Shown here: piece after piece, positions 10,599-22,520 of the stretch
Layout of the letters: every line of letters begins with the position of its first letter
Position numbering within the stretch: position 1 is the first letter of the stretch
Source of the DNA: Carex sylvatica
Taxonomy: Eukaryota > Streptophyta > Magnoliopsida > Poales > Cyperaceae
Assembly: GCA_964058845.1 (NCBI GenBank)
Contig: CAXKVR010000120.1
Coordinates: forward strand, 62,001 to 126,000
DNA length: 64,000 bases
Direction: 5' to 3'
Notes under the pieces: generated by a model
The model's database searches: none
Told to the model about the DNA's origin: nothing
The model's input: the letters and a program-made list of their open reading frames with translations, nothing else
Translations under genes and position numbers: made by a program

Positions 10599-10981
10599 GA
10601 GTGACTAATGTGCATTCGTATGGATATGAACCGATATGCATACGGTCCAAATTTAAAATTTAAAAATCCAAAACGTCGGTCCGAACCATTCATCTTGTTC
10701 TCCATATTAATATGTGCTTGGAGACTAAATTTTACATTTTTTGGAAAAAATTTACTGTGGCTGCTAATTTTACTAGTTTTGTTAAGCCACCGTTGGATCA
10801 ACAATTTTCAAAGTGGCTTAATAAATAGTAAAAAAATTCAGAAAAATATAAAATTTGGTCTCCAAGCACATATTAATATGGAAAACAAGATGAATGCTTC
10901 GGATCGATGTTTTGGATTTTGAAATTTTAAATTTGGACCGTATGCATATCTCATATGCATACGAATGCACATTAGTCACTC
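10599..10981. mobile_element. Long-hairpin MITE, copy 2
   Basis: GAGTGACTAATGTGCATTCG at the left tip is mirrored at the right tip, and the inner arms carry the shared GACCAAATTTTA block. The centre around 10790 contains GTTGGATCAACAATTTTCAA. (TA)n borders both ends. The same tip occurs in the hairpin at 16943. Confidence 0.8.
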
Positions 10982-10995
10982 TATATATAGAGAGA

Positions 10996-11384
10996 GAGGA
11001 GGGATCAAGTTACAACAATTTTTGAGTTACAACAAGTTACCACAACTATTTTCTGTATTTTCAAAGTCCAAATTGTCGATCCAAACCGTTAGATGTGATC
11101 TCTATAATAAAATATGCTTAGAGACCAAACTTTATATTTTTCAAATTTTTTTTACTATTTATTAAGATGGGTACAAAAACTAGTCAAATTCAGACCATTG
11201 AATTTTGTACCGATCTTAATAAATAGTAAAAAAATTTCGAAAAATATAAAGTTTGGTCTCCAAGCATATTTTATTATAGATATCACATCTAACGGTTTGG
11301 ATCGACGATTTGGACTTTGAAAATACAGAAATAGTTGTTGTAACTTGTTGTAACTCAAAAATTGTTGTAACTTGATCCCTCCTC
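10996..11384. mobile_element. Long-hairpin MITE, copy 3
   Basis: The tip GAGGAGGGATCAAGTTACAA and its reverse complement bound a near-perfect 389-bp palindrome containing the shared GACCAAAYTTTATATTTTT block. It is separated from the previous hairpin only by a short TATA/GAGA run. The same tip is used by the hairpin at 17791. Confidence 0.8.
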
Positions 11385-11837
11385 ATATATATATAGAGAG
11401 AGAGAGATAGACTACCATGATTTGCAAATTAAAGTGGGTGTTTTAGTTTGTGTCCATATCTCTAGTTTCAAAGTTCAAATAGTCAATCCGAACTTCTTAA
11501 CATATTCTTCATATTGAAATGTGCTTGGAGACCAAATTTTTTACTATTTTTTTATATTTCAAAATCTTTTTTTTTTTCTGAATTCTAAAAAAATAGTAAA
11601 AAATGTCCAAAAAATATAAAATTTGGCCTCCAAGCATATTTCAATATGAAAAATATATTGAGAAGTTAGGATTGATTATTTGAACTTTAAAACTAGAGAT
11701 ATCACTATTGCATAATGTATAATTAGTGTCACCTCATTAGTGTCAGTCGATTATAAACAGCCGACACTAAAGTATTAGTGTCGGCTGTTTATAAATAACT
11801 GACACTAATAGCTAAGAATTAGTGTTAGTTGATGACT

Positions 11838-13565
11838 CGAAATGAGACTACTAACTTTTAGTATATATAAAATATATACTTAGTTACCCTAATACTACTT
11901 TGTCGGATTACAAGCGCATAATCCTACCATGTAGTAGTGTTGGGTGTCGATCCACAGAGATAGATCTTAGTAGTTCAACAACAATAATACTAGTTTAGGT
12001 TCTTCGGATTTGTTTGAGTTGCGTGAATACTAATAATAATAATAATAATAAAAGTACATGGTGATTTTACAGTTTACTCTGGCGATGGTATAGGTGGAGA
12101 TGCTAATTGCTATAAATCAAGTTTAGGGAGCCTCTAGGGTTTTGGACGAATTCCTTCTAATTAACTCAATACAATATTTATGGTACTCATGTCTACCCAT
12201 ATACAACACTGTCACTGCCGTATGCGATATAGACCACCCCGCAGAGCAGAGCCGCATACCGGTACTATTATTCCCTACGGATTACTTGGGTTCGGTTCTA
12301 TGCGTATTTGAAAGATTCTCCGGCCTTAAAGTCGGCTTGTGGGGGGTAATTCAGATTATCACATGATATAATGTAATTAAATCACTCACACCAATCTAAT
12401 TAATTATATTCTCCTATTACTCGCTAAGTAATAACCCTAAACCTTATTCATTACAAGTAATAAATAAATTCCTAATTAAACCTCGAGATGCTATCTAATC
12501 TATATCCTACCAAGGGAGCCCACTGGGTTCGAACCCTAGCCTTTGAACCACAGCCAGGCCTCGTTAGCCAAAGTGTTTATAGTACTTACATGTAGCCCCT
12601 CTCACACCGAGGTACAACGACTTATAACACCTATTGGTATGTGGAGGACACTAGACCATCTGTAGACAGAACTATGTATGCAATGACATATTTCAATAGC
12701 ATTCTAAGTATAACGAAATCTCAAATAGACATAAAAGAAAAATAAATATTATACTAAAGAGCAATTAGAATTAATTACATCCATCCCTAGAGAGGAAGAC
12801 CTTAGCTACTCAAAGCCATGACAAAATAAAAGAAGTAATAAAAGAAATACATAACCTATAACCTAAACACCTCTTCCTTAGAAGACTCATTTTTCTTCTG
12901 CCTTGGACTTTGAGCGCCTCTTCTTCTCCACGACTCCAAATATTTCACTCAATATTATGCTCTAAACTATGGATTTACACAACTAAAACATGCACACTAT
13001 TATATTACAATAGGGGTTTATATAGCCTAGCCTAGAGGTGAGGAGTCATGGAGAACATGGAGATCATGGGTGCCAAATATAGCATAAAATGCTATATTTT
13101 GAGTGCTAAACTTAGACTTCAAGGCAAGGCAAGACCTACCACATCTGAAAATGCGTCCTTCTAGAAGGTTGATGTCCAACGACTGAGATTTAATCAAAAC
13201 TAGACAGTCCACGGATTCAATCCGTGTGCCCCTGCGGTATAGGCATTTATGCCGCATGCGACATACCCGAGACCGTAGGGCACTGTACTTAGCCGAATTT
13301 AAGTTAATTTCGACATGTTGTATGTTGTGCACTTCGTGAGAGGTGTTTACATACTCCATGTGTTATCCCATTTTGACGCCTTCTTCAGAATTGTCATAAA
13401 TATTATATTTTTGATTCGTTTTTGGCCTAAACTTGCAACTTTCTCAAAATCTGCCAAAATAGTCTAAAAACACGTTTGCGGTGAATAATTCAGAAAAATG
13501 AATATTTTGCATACGTTTTTTCACCATTTTCCATACTAGAAGGTAGTGATTTTCGCTATATATTT
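11838..13565. repeat. Foreign insert within the CACTA element, possibly LTR-derived
   Basis: This stretch lacks the CACTA subterminal repeats that flank it. It contains GTGTTGGGTGTCGATCCACA, a phrase characteristic of plant retrotransposon LTR regions. A tRNA-like B box (GGTTCGAACCC) lies near 12528. The longest minus-strand frame (13359-13027) resembles no known protein. Ends and target duplication were not found. Confidence 0.35.
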
Positions 13566-13745
13566 TGGTGTTATTACCGGTCGATTAAAAAAAGCTGACA
13601 CTAATAATTTAGTGTCGGCTGTTTATAAATATCTGATACTAATAGCTAACAATTAATGTGACTTTTTATAAATACTAAAACTGTATCGGCTATTTGTTTA
13701 TACCCGATACTAAAGCTGATTAGTATCGGTTGCTTTTTACAGCTG

Positions 13746-15217
13746 ATACTAAAACAGAAAATTTTGGCGCATAAATCCGCGCACCATTTTTATTTTCACT
13801 CCCACCGCTCATTAAAACCTGCGCATCTCTCTCTCTCTCACTCGCGCATCTCTAGGTTTTTTCAAAATCGCGCATCTCTCTCCCGGCGCTTATCCCTCCC
13901 GCCGCTCAGCCCTCCGCCGCTCTCCCTCTCTGGCTCTCTCCGTCTCTCGCAAGAGATCGGCTAGTGAATTTTTGTGGGTTTTGTGTGGTTTCTACTCAGA
14001 AATCGGCAAGAAATCTAGAAGTTTGTCTTCTCTTTTTCAATTTGTTTTGGGTCTCTGTTTTTTTCCTATCCGCTCTCCCATTAGCGAAAAAGATGAGTCT
14101 ACTTCGACCAAAATTATTTGCAATATTGAGTCTGCTTCGACCAAAATTTTGTGAAAAAGATGACCAAATTTTGCTTACATAATTTTCGAAGCAACTGTTG
14201 CCCTGTGAGGATACCAAATTATTTGCATGAAGGATCAGAAATCGATCATGTGCATGCTCCTGATTCAAGTTGCTAATCTAGCACCAATTGATTATGTTTA
14301 TTCATTGCTGCATATCTATTTCAAATCTAGCACCAATTAATTGTTTTTATCATTTATTTAACCAAATTCCTGTAACTGCCACTCTAACCAAATCATCAAT
14401 CAACCAAATTGCTGCTTCTAGAGGATCTTCGTTGTTTGTGGGTCTGAGTGTACCTCTGTAAATCTATATTAAATATGGTTTGAACTATTTTAATTCAGGG
14501 TCTCTCTGACAGGGAAGTGCGGGAACTGACACTGTTTTAGGGTCTCTTTGTCAAAGCAATTTGGAGTTGGGAGTTTCTGGAAGGGTCACTGCTGATATAA
14601 TTAGTAAGGTAATTTTATTATTAAAGAGATGATCTGCTATTTATAGTTTTGTTACTATATTACTGTTGAGTAATCATTAGCTTTCAGTTTTGTTTGGATT
14701 ACTGTTTCCATGTCATGACGTTCATGTATTTTCATTTTTAGGTTTATACTAGTCTGTAGCTGCTCAAGTAAGTTCCTTAACTTCCAAACTCTTTTCTATT
14801 GTTGGTTTGAAAGAGCACTCGCAAGTTACTGTCCGATTATTCTGTAGGTGTTCTTTCCTTTTTTGTTATTATTATATGCATGATATACTATATTAAATCT
14901 ATATAGGGGGAGAAATGTGCTTGTTTGCAACTCTTAAACATCTGTGAACATATGGTTTGCAATTTTGATATACTGAACCGCCACTCAAGTTGTTCAAAAC
15001 CAAGTGACTCCTCTCTCTCTCTCTCTCTCTCAGTTGAAAACCCCAAAATAATGGCATGTTGGTTAATTGTAGTTTACTTAATTAATATACTTTGAACAGG
15101 GAAAGATGAGCTGCTTGATCAATGATATATATGTTGGTCTTGGCAGATTTGGTTCGTTCTTCATATAATTTTTTTTTTTAACTATTAATGCAATTTGTTG
15201 CAAGTATAATTTTTTAT
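13746..15217 (+). other. Interior of the CACTA element, CT-rich leader-like and spliced-looking sequence
   Basis: After the left subterminal repeats comes a CT-rich stretch (13800-13950) that looks like a promoter or 5' UTR. AT-rich DNA with plausible GT-AG intron borders follows (for example AACAG at 15100). A (CT)n run sits at 15010-15030. No conserved protein domain is visible. It may be a captured gene fragment or the remains of the transposon's own gene. Confidence 0.35.
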
Positions 15218-15603
15218 GAGGAGGGTTCAAATGCACCCTATCTTTTATCTCCGTTTTCAAAGTCAAAACAGTTAATCCGAACCGTTAGATGCGATCTATA
15301 TATTAAGATGTGCTTGGAGACCAAATTTTACATTTTTTGGAATTTATTTACTATTTTTAGATTTATTGAAAATCGCTGTTTTTTATGGTCCAGATTTGCT
15401 AAAAACAGCGATTTTCAATAAATCTAAAAAAATAGTAAAAAAATTCCAAAAAATGTAAAATTTGGTCTCCAAGCACATCTTAATATATAGATCGCATCTA
15501 ACGGTTCGGATTGACTATTCGGACTTTGAAAACGGAGAAAAATAATTTGAAAGATAGGGTGCATTTGGGTGCACCAAAATTTGGGTGCATTTGAACCCTC
15601 CTC
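15218..15603. mobile_element. Long-hairpin MITE, copy 5, with a 9-bp target duplication
   Basis: This is a 386-bp palindrome with tip GAGGAGGGTTCAAATGCACC and the shared inner block GACCAAATTTTACATTTTTT. Both sides have the identical 9-mer ATTTTTTAT (15209-15217 and 15604-15612). It is the only copy of this hairpin family here with a clean duplication. It places the family in the Mutator superfamily, and it inserted into the CACTA element. Confidence 0.85.
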
Positions 15604-15619
15604 ATTTTTTATATAATAT

Positions 15620-15811
15620 TTGAATGAATTGACAGGAAACACACAAATGACAGTGAATAACCAGATAGTGGTAGGCACACTAATGAATTTATCAGATCGA
15701 GAGGATATTGTAAACATAGTTCATCGGATGTATACAAAAGATGGTATTTCAAGAGATGATGTTTTATGCATAGTCGACACATTTCCAACTGTCATGAGAA
15801 ATAACTATTGA
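15620..15811 (+). other. Unrecognised open stretch inside the CACTA element
   Basis: About 60 codons remain open (peptide includes TLMNLSDREDIVNIVHRM and DGISRDDVLCIVDTFPT). The preceding ATTGACAG could act as a splice acceptor. The composition is protein-like. It matches no family I recognise and may be an exon of a gene captured by the transposon. Confidence 0.3.
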
Positions 15812-16897
15812 GCTCTGCGGTCAAGAACATATGACTGTGCAATTTTGGAGGTATATATATACCCATTTTTTATATTTATAATCAAGTCCTATTTATTTCT
15901 ACTGGTAAGAACCGTAATGTTTATTTTACTTGATAAATAAAGTGGGTGAATGAAATTGGTGGATTTTGATGCCATGCCAATCCAAAATGTGTATATATTT
16001 CAAATACAACAATACAAAATGTTGGATTTTAAAGCCATGCCAATCATTTTGTTTGTTTTCTCTTACCGCCAGTACATACCAGTATTAATTAAACCTCACA
16101 AAAGCAGTACAAAACCTGTTGCGTTATCCTTGGTAATTTGGTTATTTTGAAAGTATCCTCCTTTTTTGCTTGCTTTATTGAACGCACAATTGGCAGTAAA
16201 GAAGACATTACTTGATGCTGCAATTCGGACTTGGTCACCTGATTAGTGAAAACAGACTTGTGTGCCCATCTTGCTTATTTAGTGAAAGTTACTTATTTAG
16301 TGAAAACAGACTTGTATACCCATCTTGCTTCAAATGGAGAAATTGGTTGCATGCTTGGTTCATTATTGACTTTCTTAAAACTTAAAACTTAATGGTGCTT
16401 GCTGATTTCTAGTGTTGGCTGTTCTTAGTGCTTGTGAAATTATGTGATGATTCTTAGTGCTTCTTAAACATGCTTAACTTAGATGTATAATTTAGGATGT
16501 GTTATTTGATATCTTTATTTCAGACTGCTTGTTTTATATATATTACAGCAAAAATATATGGTAGTTGGCAAAAATTAGAAAAAAAAAAAAAAAATTTAGT
16601 GTGGGCTATTTATTAAATAGCCGACACTAATGCCTTATTTTTAGTGTCGGTCATTTACAAAGTATTAGTATCAGTCTGATTAGTGTCATCGAAAGTAGGC
16701 TATTTAATGGCTATTTAATAAATAGCCGACACTAATGCCTTACTTTTAGTGTTGGTCATTTACAAAGTATTAGTATGATTAGTGTCGCCGAAAGTCAGAC
16801 ACTAATACCCATAAACAACTGATATTAATTCCAAGTTCTCCACTAGTGTATGAGTGCAAATTAAAACACTCACTTCAATTTTCAAAGTATGGTAGTT

Positions 16898-16942
<45 letters not shown>

Positions 16943-16947
<5 letters not shown>

Positions 16948-17365
16948 TGACTAATATGCATTCGTATGCATATGGGTAGAAATACATATGGTCCAAATTT
17001 GAAATTTCAAAATTCAAAAAGTCGATTTGAACCGTTCATCTTGTTCTCCATATTAATATGTGCTTGATGACCAAATTTTATATATTTTTTTTAATTTTTT
17101 TACTATTTATTAAGTCACTTTGAAAATTGTTGATCCAACGATGACTACTGATTTTATTGTTTTGTTAAGTCACTATTGGATCAACAATTTTCAAAGTAGC
17201 TTAATAAGTAATAAAAAAATTCAGAAAAATATAAAATTTGGTCTCCAAGCACATGTTAATATGGAGAATAAGATGAACGGTTCATACCGACTTTTTGGAT
17301 TTTGAAATTTCAAATTTGGACCGTATGTATTTCTGCTCATATGCATACGAATGCATATTAGTCAC

Positions 17366-17366
<1 letters not shown>
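16943..17366. mobile_element. Long-hairpin MITE, copy 6
   Basis: The tips GAGTGACTAATATGCATTCG and complement match copy 2. The inner block is shared and the centre holds two opposed TTGATCCAACG/GTTGGATCAA words. It is flanked by long (TA)n. Confidence 0.8.
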
Positions 17367-17396
<30 letters not shown>

Positions 17397-17400
<4 letters not shown>

Positions 17401-17772
17401 GTTGGCTACTATGCTTATATAAGCATATCTCCACATATACTTATAACTCATTTTTGTGTTTCTAATGATCGATCTGAACCATTAGATGTGATCTCTATAT
17501 TGAAATGTACTTGGAGACCAAATTTTACATTTTTCTGAATTTTTTTACTATTTATTAAGTTATTTTGAAAATCGCTGATTCGGTGTAAAATCAGAAGCCA
17601 CCGTTGGATCAGTGATTTTCAAAGTGGCTTAATAAATAGTAAAAAAATTCAGAAAAATTTAAAATTTGGTCTCCAAGTACATTTCAATATAGAGATCACA
17701 TCAAACAGTTCAGATCGACCATTTGGACAATTGGAAACACAAAAATGAGTTATAAGCATAGTAGCCAACCTC
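17397..17772. mobile_element. Long-hairpin MITE, copy 7
   Basis: The tip GAGGTTGGCTACTATGCTTA is mirrored at the other end (AAGCATAGTAGCCAACCTC). The shared GACCAAATTTTACATTTTTC block lies in each arm. It is separated from copy 6 by (TA)n(GA)n only. Confidence 0.8.
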
Positions 17773-17790
17773 TGTATATATATGTATATA

Positions 17791-18153
17791 GAGGGATCAA
17801 GTTACAACATTTTTTGAGTTACAACAAGTATTTTCTACATTTTCAAAGTCCAAATCGTCGATTCAAACCATTAGATGTGATCTTTATAATAAAATGTGCT
17901 TGGAGATCAAATTTTACATTTTTTGGAATTTTTTTACTATTTATTAAGATGGGTAAAAAACTAGTCAAATTCAGACCATTGAATTTTATACTCATCTTAA
18001 TAAATAGTAAAAAAATTTCAAAAAATGTAAAATTTGGTCTCCAAGCACATTTTATTGTGGAGATCACATCTAACGGTTTGGATCGATGATTTGGACTTTA
18101 AAAATGTAGAAAATGCTTGTTGTAACTCAAAAAATGTTGTAACTTGATCCCTC

Positions 18154-18156
<3 letters not shown>
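17791..18156. mobile_element. Long-hairpin MITE, copy 8
   Basis: GAGGGATCAAGTTACAACAT is mirrored by the right tip ending CTTGATCCCTCCTC. The tips match copy 3, and the centre includes GACCATTGAATTTTATAC, also close to copy 3. Copies 3 and 8 are therefore sister elements. Confidence 0.8.

Positions 18157-18208
<52 letters not shown>
18157..18208. repeat. (TA)n microsatellite
   Basis: About 25 consecutive TA units abut the end of the hairpin at 17791-18156. Confidence 0.9.
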
Positions 18209-18212
<4 letters not shown>

Positions 18213-19165
18213 CAAAATATAAGGATGCCATTATTTTTTCTAGATCGATCAGTTAATAATTTAATATTAATTATCCAGAAATGTGTGTGTGTGTGTGTTT
18301 TTTTTTTTTCATACAGTAAAATTAACATTTGATATTGTTAGCCTAGAATGTATTATTTAGTACCAAAATAACAGACAAATAGTTTATTTTGAGTCGAAGA
18401 CCTACAAAATGAACAAATAAAAAACTCTCTTTAGAATAATTGTTTGATAACTATCAAATAAGATATTTATAGATCAATTTTGTTACGATATATCTAATAA
18501 GCATATCTCATTACAAAATCATTTCCGTGATCTCCATTATTTAATTTTGCGTGATGATCAATTTCAAGGTGCAATTTATATCAATTATATTTTATTTATT
18601 GTCGTATGATTAATATTAAAACACAAGCAAATGTATTTATATCCAACATAATTAAATGTTGTATTCACAAAAGAAATAGATAACTGTTAAAATAGTTGAA
18701 AACACATTTAAAGTTGGACTATTTGTTCGTAAAATGAAAAGTGTATTCTGAAAAAGAATATATCTAAAATCAATATACACACATATATAGAGAGAGATAC
18801 ACGTTTAAAGTATAGAAATACTAATTCACTTTTCAAATGCTGCAAATTCTTACAATTTGAAGGGCATCGGTGAAAAACTGAGTATATTTTTGCAATTTCA
18901 AGAAAACTCATTTTTGTATTTGCAACTAAAAACGTTTATTTTTCGTGTTGCAGATATAAAATTAAGGAAAAATTGTGCCCATGTCACTCCAAAACCTCTA
19001 ATTTTGAAAAATACCACTCCAAAGTTTGAATTCATTCCAATGTCATTATAAACTTGATTTATTTCTAATTTTGTCATTCTTATACTATTTTGATTAAAAA
19101 TAATCTGAAAATTTCTGTTATAAAATATATATTTCTGTATTTCTGATAATACCCCTCAGTTAAAA
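18209..19165. other. AT-rich intergenic DNA, nothing recognised
   Basis: It contains a (GT)n run at 18283-18298 and a poly-T run. No gene-like frame is supported. Confidence 0.5.
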
Positions 19166-19607
19166 ATGAATACACACTTTAGGGCACAGCCAATCCCTGC
19201 CTCCTCTCTTCTCTTTCACGCGAGAAAGGGGATCGATCGCCTCATCGCTGCCTCTCGCCGATCCATCAACTCCTTGCTGCATCTCACCGATTCCTCTCTG
19301 CCTCTTCTCTCGCCGCCGATCCACAAATCTTCTTTGAAACAGGCTGATTCCCTCTCACCGATCCCTTTCGCCGATTCCATCAACTCAATTTCACGCAATG
19401 GTTATTTGATGGCGTCAATCCATCTCTCTTCTCTGAAATCCATGCATGCGGTGAAATGAATAGTATTTTGAGCTTTTCTGAAATTTCACGCTGATCCCTT
19501 TCTCTTCTCTGAAATAGCCGATCTATCTATTCTCTGAAATCGCCGTCAATCCATCTCTTCCATTCAGTATGCATCGCCATCAATCCAGCAGTGGGAACTC
19601 CACCTAA

Positions 19608-19754
19608 TCGATTTCGTCCACCGCCGCCCAGCCGAGTGACAGTCTGTTGCCAATTGTGCAATGCCCGAATTGCAGGATCGATGTGAAGAGATTTGTGAGC
19701 GGTACTATAGCAAATCCACATAGGATATTCTACAAATGCGTAAACTACAAAAAG
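19608..19754 (+). pseudogene. GRF-type zinc-finger exon remnant
   Basis: The frame opens after a TAA at 19605 and encodes CPNCRIDVKRFVSGTIANP followed by HRIFYKC. This matches the GRF zinc finger (C-x-C/C-x2-C ... N-x-x-R-x-F-Y-x-C), a DNA/RNA-binding motif common in plant hypothetical and transposon-linked proteins. A GTACTA donor-like site follows Lys-Lys at 19755. There is no in-frame ATG upstream and no partner exon downstream. The CT-rich sequence at 19190-19560, with repeated CGCCGATCCATC-like words, looks like a former 5' region. It is probably the leftover first exon of a lost gene. Confidence 0.45.
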
Positions 19755-20040
19755 GTACTAAATTTTTTGACAAATAATCTTTACATTTTACGAAATTTCC
19801 TGTACCAATACATACTGGTACCAGAATATTACCAGTACCAGTTGGTACCAATAAGATATGTTATGTTTGATTGATTTCAACCAACAGCTATGCCACGTTA
19901 TCTCATGAACTAGCAAACAATGTATCCATCAATGGATGTTTATCTATACATTTTCATTAGATTATATTCTATAGTACATAGCAATTCATTATATTTAGCA
20001 GCTAGTATATATAGCTAGTACTTGATTATCTGTCCCCTAA

Positions 20041-20964
20041 TTAAATATAGAGACTTCATTTGGGCTTGATACTAACAGTAGGGACCTGATACTAACAAGT
20101 GAATCCATCAGCCTACCGTCAATCTTCACTCTTCCTGATATCCGTCCCACCTTCTCTCTTGATGGCTCTCTGGTTTTCTACTGGCGTCGCGATAAAGTAC
20201 ACTCTGATGTCATTCCTTTTGAGAAGGAGCCACTTGACTACTTATGCGAGATCGTAACCTTTTCAAAACTCGTGCTCTCCTCTAACCCCTCGGTCTCAAC
20301 TGGCGGATTTGTGGTGGCCGCACTCTTTAACAATCCAGAGTACATTGCATATACAATTCCAGGGTTGGGTCTGTGGAAGTTTCTAGATTATGACGAGAGA
20401 TATGTCGACCTGGTCTTTTGCCAAGATGGTACTCTACTTGGCTTGACTTATCTTGGTGCAGTTTATAGATTTCAACTGATTGAAGATGGAGATTTTGTGA
20501 AAAACGAGATTTCTTCTCCCTTTGCTAGCGTTTACTCAGACAACCACAAGTACTTAATTCAAGATAGTAATGGAGGATTCATGCAAATTTGGAGAGAGTA
20601 TAATTACGAAGATGATACATCTGAGACTTGTGAAATTAAGGTACTTAAGCTTCTTACCGATATGGAAGGAAATAAAAAGTGGGAAACTATACTGAATTTG
20701 GAGGATAAAGCTATATTTGTCGGCACTGGCATCACGAATTTGATATCTACCAAGTTATATCCCATGATTAAACCAAATTGTGTATACTTCACCGACGACT
20801 GGTGGGATTTGTTAGGAGCTAACTATTTAAGGACGAAAATGCGTGATATCGGCGTATACAACATGAAGGATAGTGCATTTGAAGAATGTTGTCCCATGGA
20901 ACTTCGTGATTGTGCTTGGCCTTTGCCAATATGGGTTCATCTTACAACAACAGTTGCGGAGTGA
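20041..20964 (+). pseudogene. DUF295 / KIB-type F-box protein fragment lacking the F-box
   Basis: An open frame of 307 codons encodes the C-terminal beta-propeller-like DUF295 region of KIB-type plant F-box proteins. Recognisable pieces include SLDGSLVFYWRRD, GFVVAALFNN, the LVFCQDGTLLGLTYLGAVYRF strand (20 kb mid-frame), VYFTDDWWD and the Asp/Tyr-rich YNMKDSAFEECCP end. The stop at 20962 is natural for the family. The N-terminal F-box that docks to SKP1 is absent. The frame has no ATG until well inside the domain, and upstream DNA shows only unrelated sequence. It may be a truncated pseudogene or the last exon of a gene whose first exon lies upstream unseen. The long intact frame suggests recent loss or residual function. 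Confidence 0.65.
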
Positions 20965-21690
20965 TGTTAATCATAAAAAATAAAAATAAATTTTATGTCT
21001 TATTTTAGAATTTGTACTGTCATATTTTTTATAATTAAAATCCATGTCGTTATTTCATGCAATCAGACCTCAAAATTGCATTTTGGTATGCTCAAACTAT
21101 ACTTGATAATTAAAACTTCCACCTTATTTCACAAGTAGGCCCAAAATTAATCGCCTATGTCACACTCCAAACCCGGAATTCCGTATTAGAGAATGATTAG
21201 AATTCCGTATTAGAGAATGATCAATTATCACCTCGTGTTCATTAAATCAATAAACACACAAAGCTAAACAAATACAAATATAAACAAGTGCCGAAGCGTG
21301 AATAATAATAACAATAACAACACAAGTCATACAATTCATAAATAAACATACATATATAATAACCATACAACCCGGCCACATCATAATATCATAACACCAT
21401 CTAAAAAAAGAGGGATAAATCATGTAACGAATCCGAAGTATGAATCAAAATCATTGGAACTCGTATATCCTAACCAAAAGCCCTATAAGAAAACAAGTCA
21501 AGCACATGGTTCTTGGGGACAGCTCCTGGCTAATTCTACTACTGATCACCAGACTCTGTATCTAAAAATTCAAGAAGCAACTTGTGAGTGAGCGACTAAT
21601 TTCTCAGTATGTGACTCAAAATTATCTCTTCTGTGATCATCTACGGTCAAAGTACTTTTATTTTAAAACTATGTATGATTATGTAAACAA

Positions 21691-21725
<35 letters not shown>
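20965..21725. repeat. Intergenic DNA with a decayed retroelement-like segment
   Basis: From about 21160 the text CACACTCCAAACCCGGAATT begins a stretch that continues, after the intervening hairpins, at 22560-23080. A 24-bp unit (ATTCCGTATTAGAGAATGAT...) is duplicated in tandem at 21178-21225. It resembles LTR-type repeat debris, but no end could be fixed. Confidence 0.35.
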
Positions 21726-21729
<4 letters not shown>

Positions 21730-22134
21730 TGAGCTATGGTACATTGCAATGTATAGTCTTCTTTGTACATTGCACTATAAATTACGTAATTCAAAGTCCA
21801 TATAACCAATCCAAATCGTTAATCTTGTTGTCCATATTAATATGTGTTTGGAGACCAAATTTTATATTTTTTGAAATTGTTTTACTATTTTTTTTAGATT
21901 TATTGAAAATCACTGTTTTTTTATGGTCCAGATTTGTCTGAAAACAACGATTTTCAATAAATCTAAAAAAATAGTAAACAAATTCCAAAAAAATATAAAA
22001 TTTGGTCTGCAAACACATATTAATATGGACAACAAGATGAACGATTTGGATCGGTTATTTGAACTTTGAATCACGTGATTTATAGTCCAATGTACAAAGA
22101 AGACTATACATTGTAATGTACCATAGCCCATCTC
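21726..22134. mobile_element. Long-hairpin MITE, copy 9
   Basis: GAGATGAGCTATGGTACATT is mirrored by the right tip ending CCATAGCCCATCTC. The shared inner block is present and the centre carries ATTGAAAATCACTG/AACGATTTTCAAT. (TA)n(GA)n borders it. Confidence 0.8.
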
Positions 22135-22146
22135 TATATATATTTT

Positions 22147-22520
22147 GTGCAATGGACTATAAATCACCGGATTCAAAGTCCAAATGACCAATCCAAACCG
22201 TTCATCTTATTTTTCATATTAATATGTGTGTGGATACCAAATTTTATATTTTTTGGAATTTTTTTACTATTTATTAAGCCGCTTTGAAAATCGCTGATCC
22301 AACGATAATAGTAAAATCAAAAGGCACTATTGGATCAGCGATTTTCAAAGTGTCTTAATAAATAGTAAAAAAATTCAAAAAATATAAAATTTGGTCTCCA
22401 AACACATATTAATATGGAGAACAAAATGAATGGTTTGGATTGGTCATTTGGACTTTGAATTCGATGATTTATAGACCAATGCACAAAAATGCCTATGCAT
22501 TGCAATATATGGTAGCCTTG

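Larger units (their letters stand above)
11703..16848. mobile_element. CACTA (En/Spm-type) transposon, 5.1 kb, no transposase recognised
   Basis: The left end reads CACTATTGCATAATGTATAA and the right end is the complement of CACTAGTGGAGAACTTGGAA. Both are followed inward by ATTAGTGTC. Subterminal copies of TTAGTGTCGGCTRTTTA in both orientations fill 11735-11835, 13570-13745 and 16600-16840, as expected for transposase-binding sites of this superfamily. A 3-bp duplication, TAT, flanks it (11700-11702 and 16849-16851). No TNPA/TNPD-like coding sequence is visible. The interior instead holds foreign-looking segments and one nested MITE, so it is probably non-autonomous. Confidence 0.8.
11395..16913. 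mobile_element. Long-hairpin MITE, copy 4, split by a CACTA element
   Basis: The left part is 11395-11702 and the right part is 16852-16913. The right tip (AAAACACTCACTTCAATTTT ... GGTAGTTTCTCTC) is the reverse complement of the left tip (ACTACCATGATTTGCAAATT ... GTGGGTGTTTTAG). The two pieces are therefore one hairpin interrupted by the 5.1-kb element at 11703-16848. Confidence 0.75.

Noticed and set aside
12480..12570. Possible tRNA gene around GGTTCGAACCC at 12528
   Set aside because: A B-box word is present but no cloverleaf closes, and it lies in repeat DNA inside the CACTA element. It may be SINE debris.
13027..13359. 110-codon minus-strand frame in the CACTA insert
   Set aside because: No motif, no splice or promoter context, and it lies in LTR-like repeat sequence.
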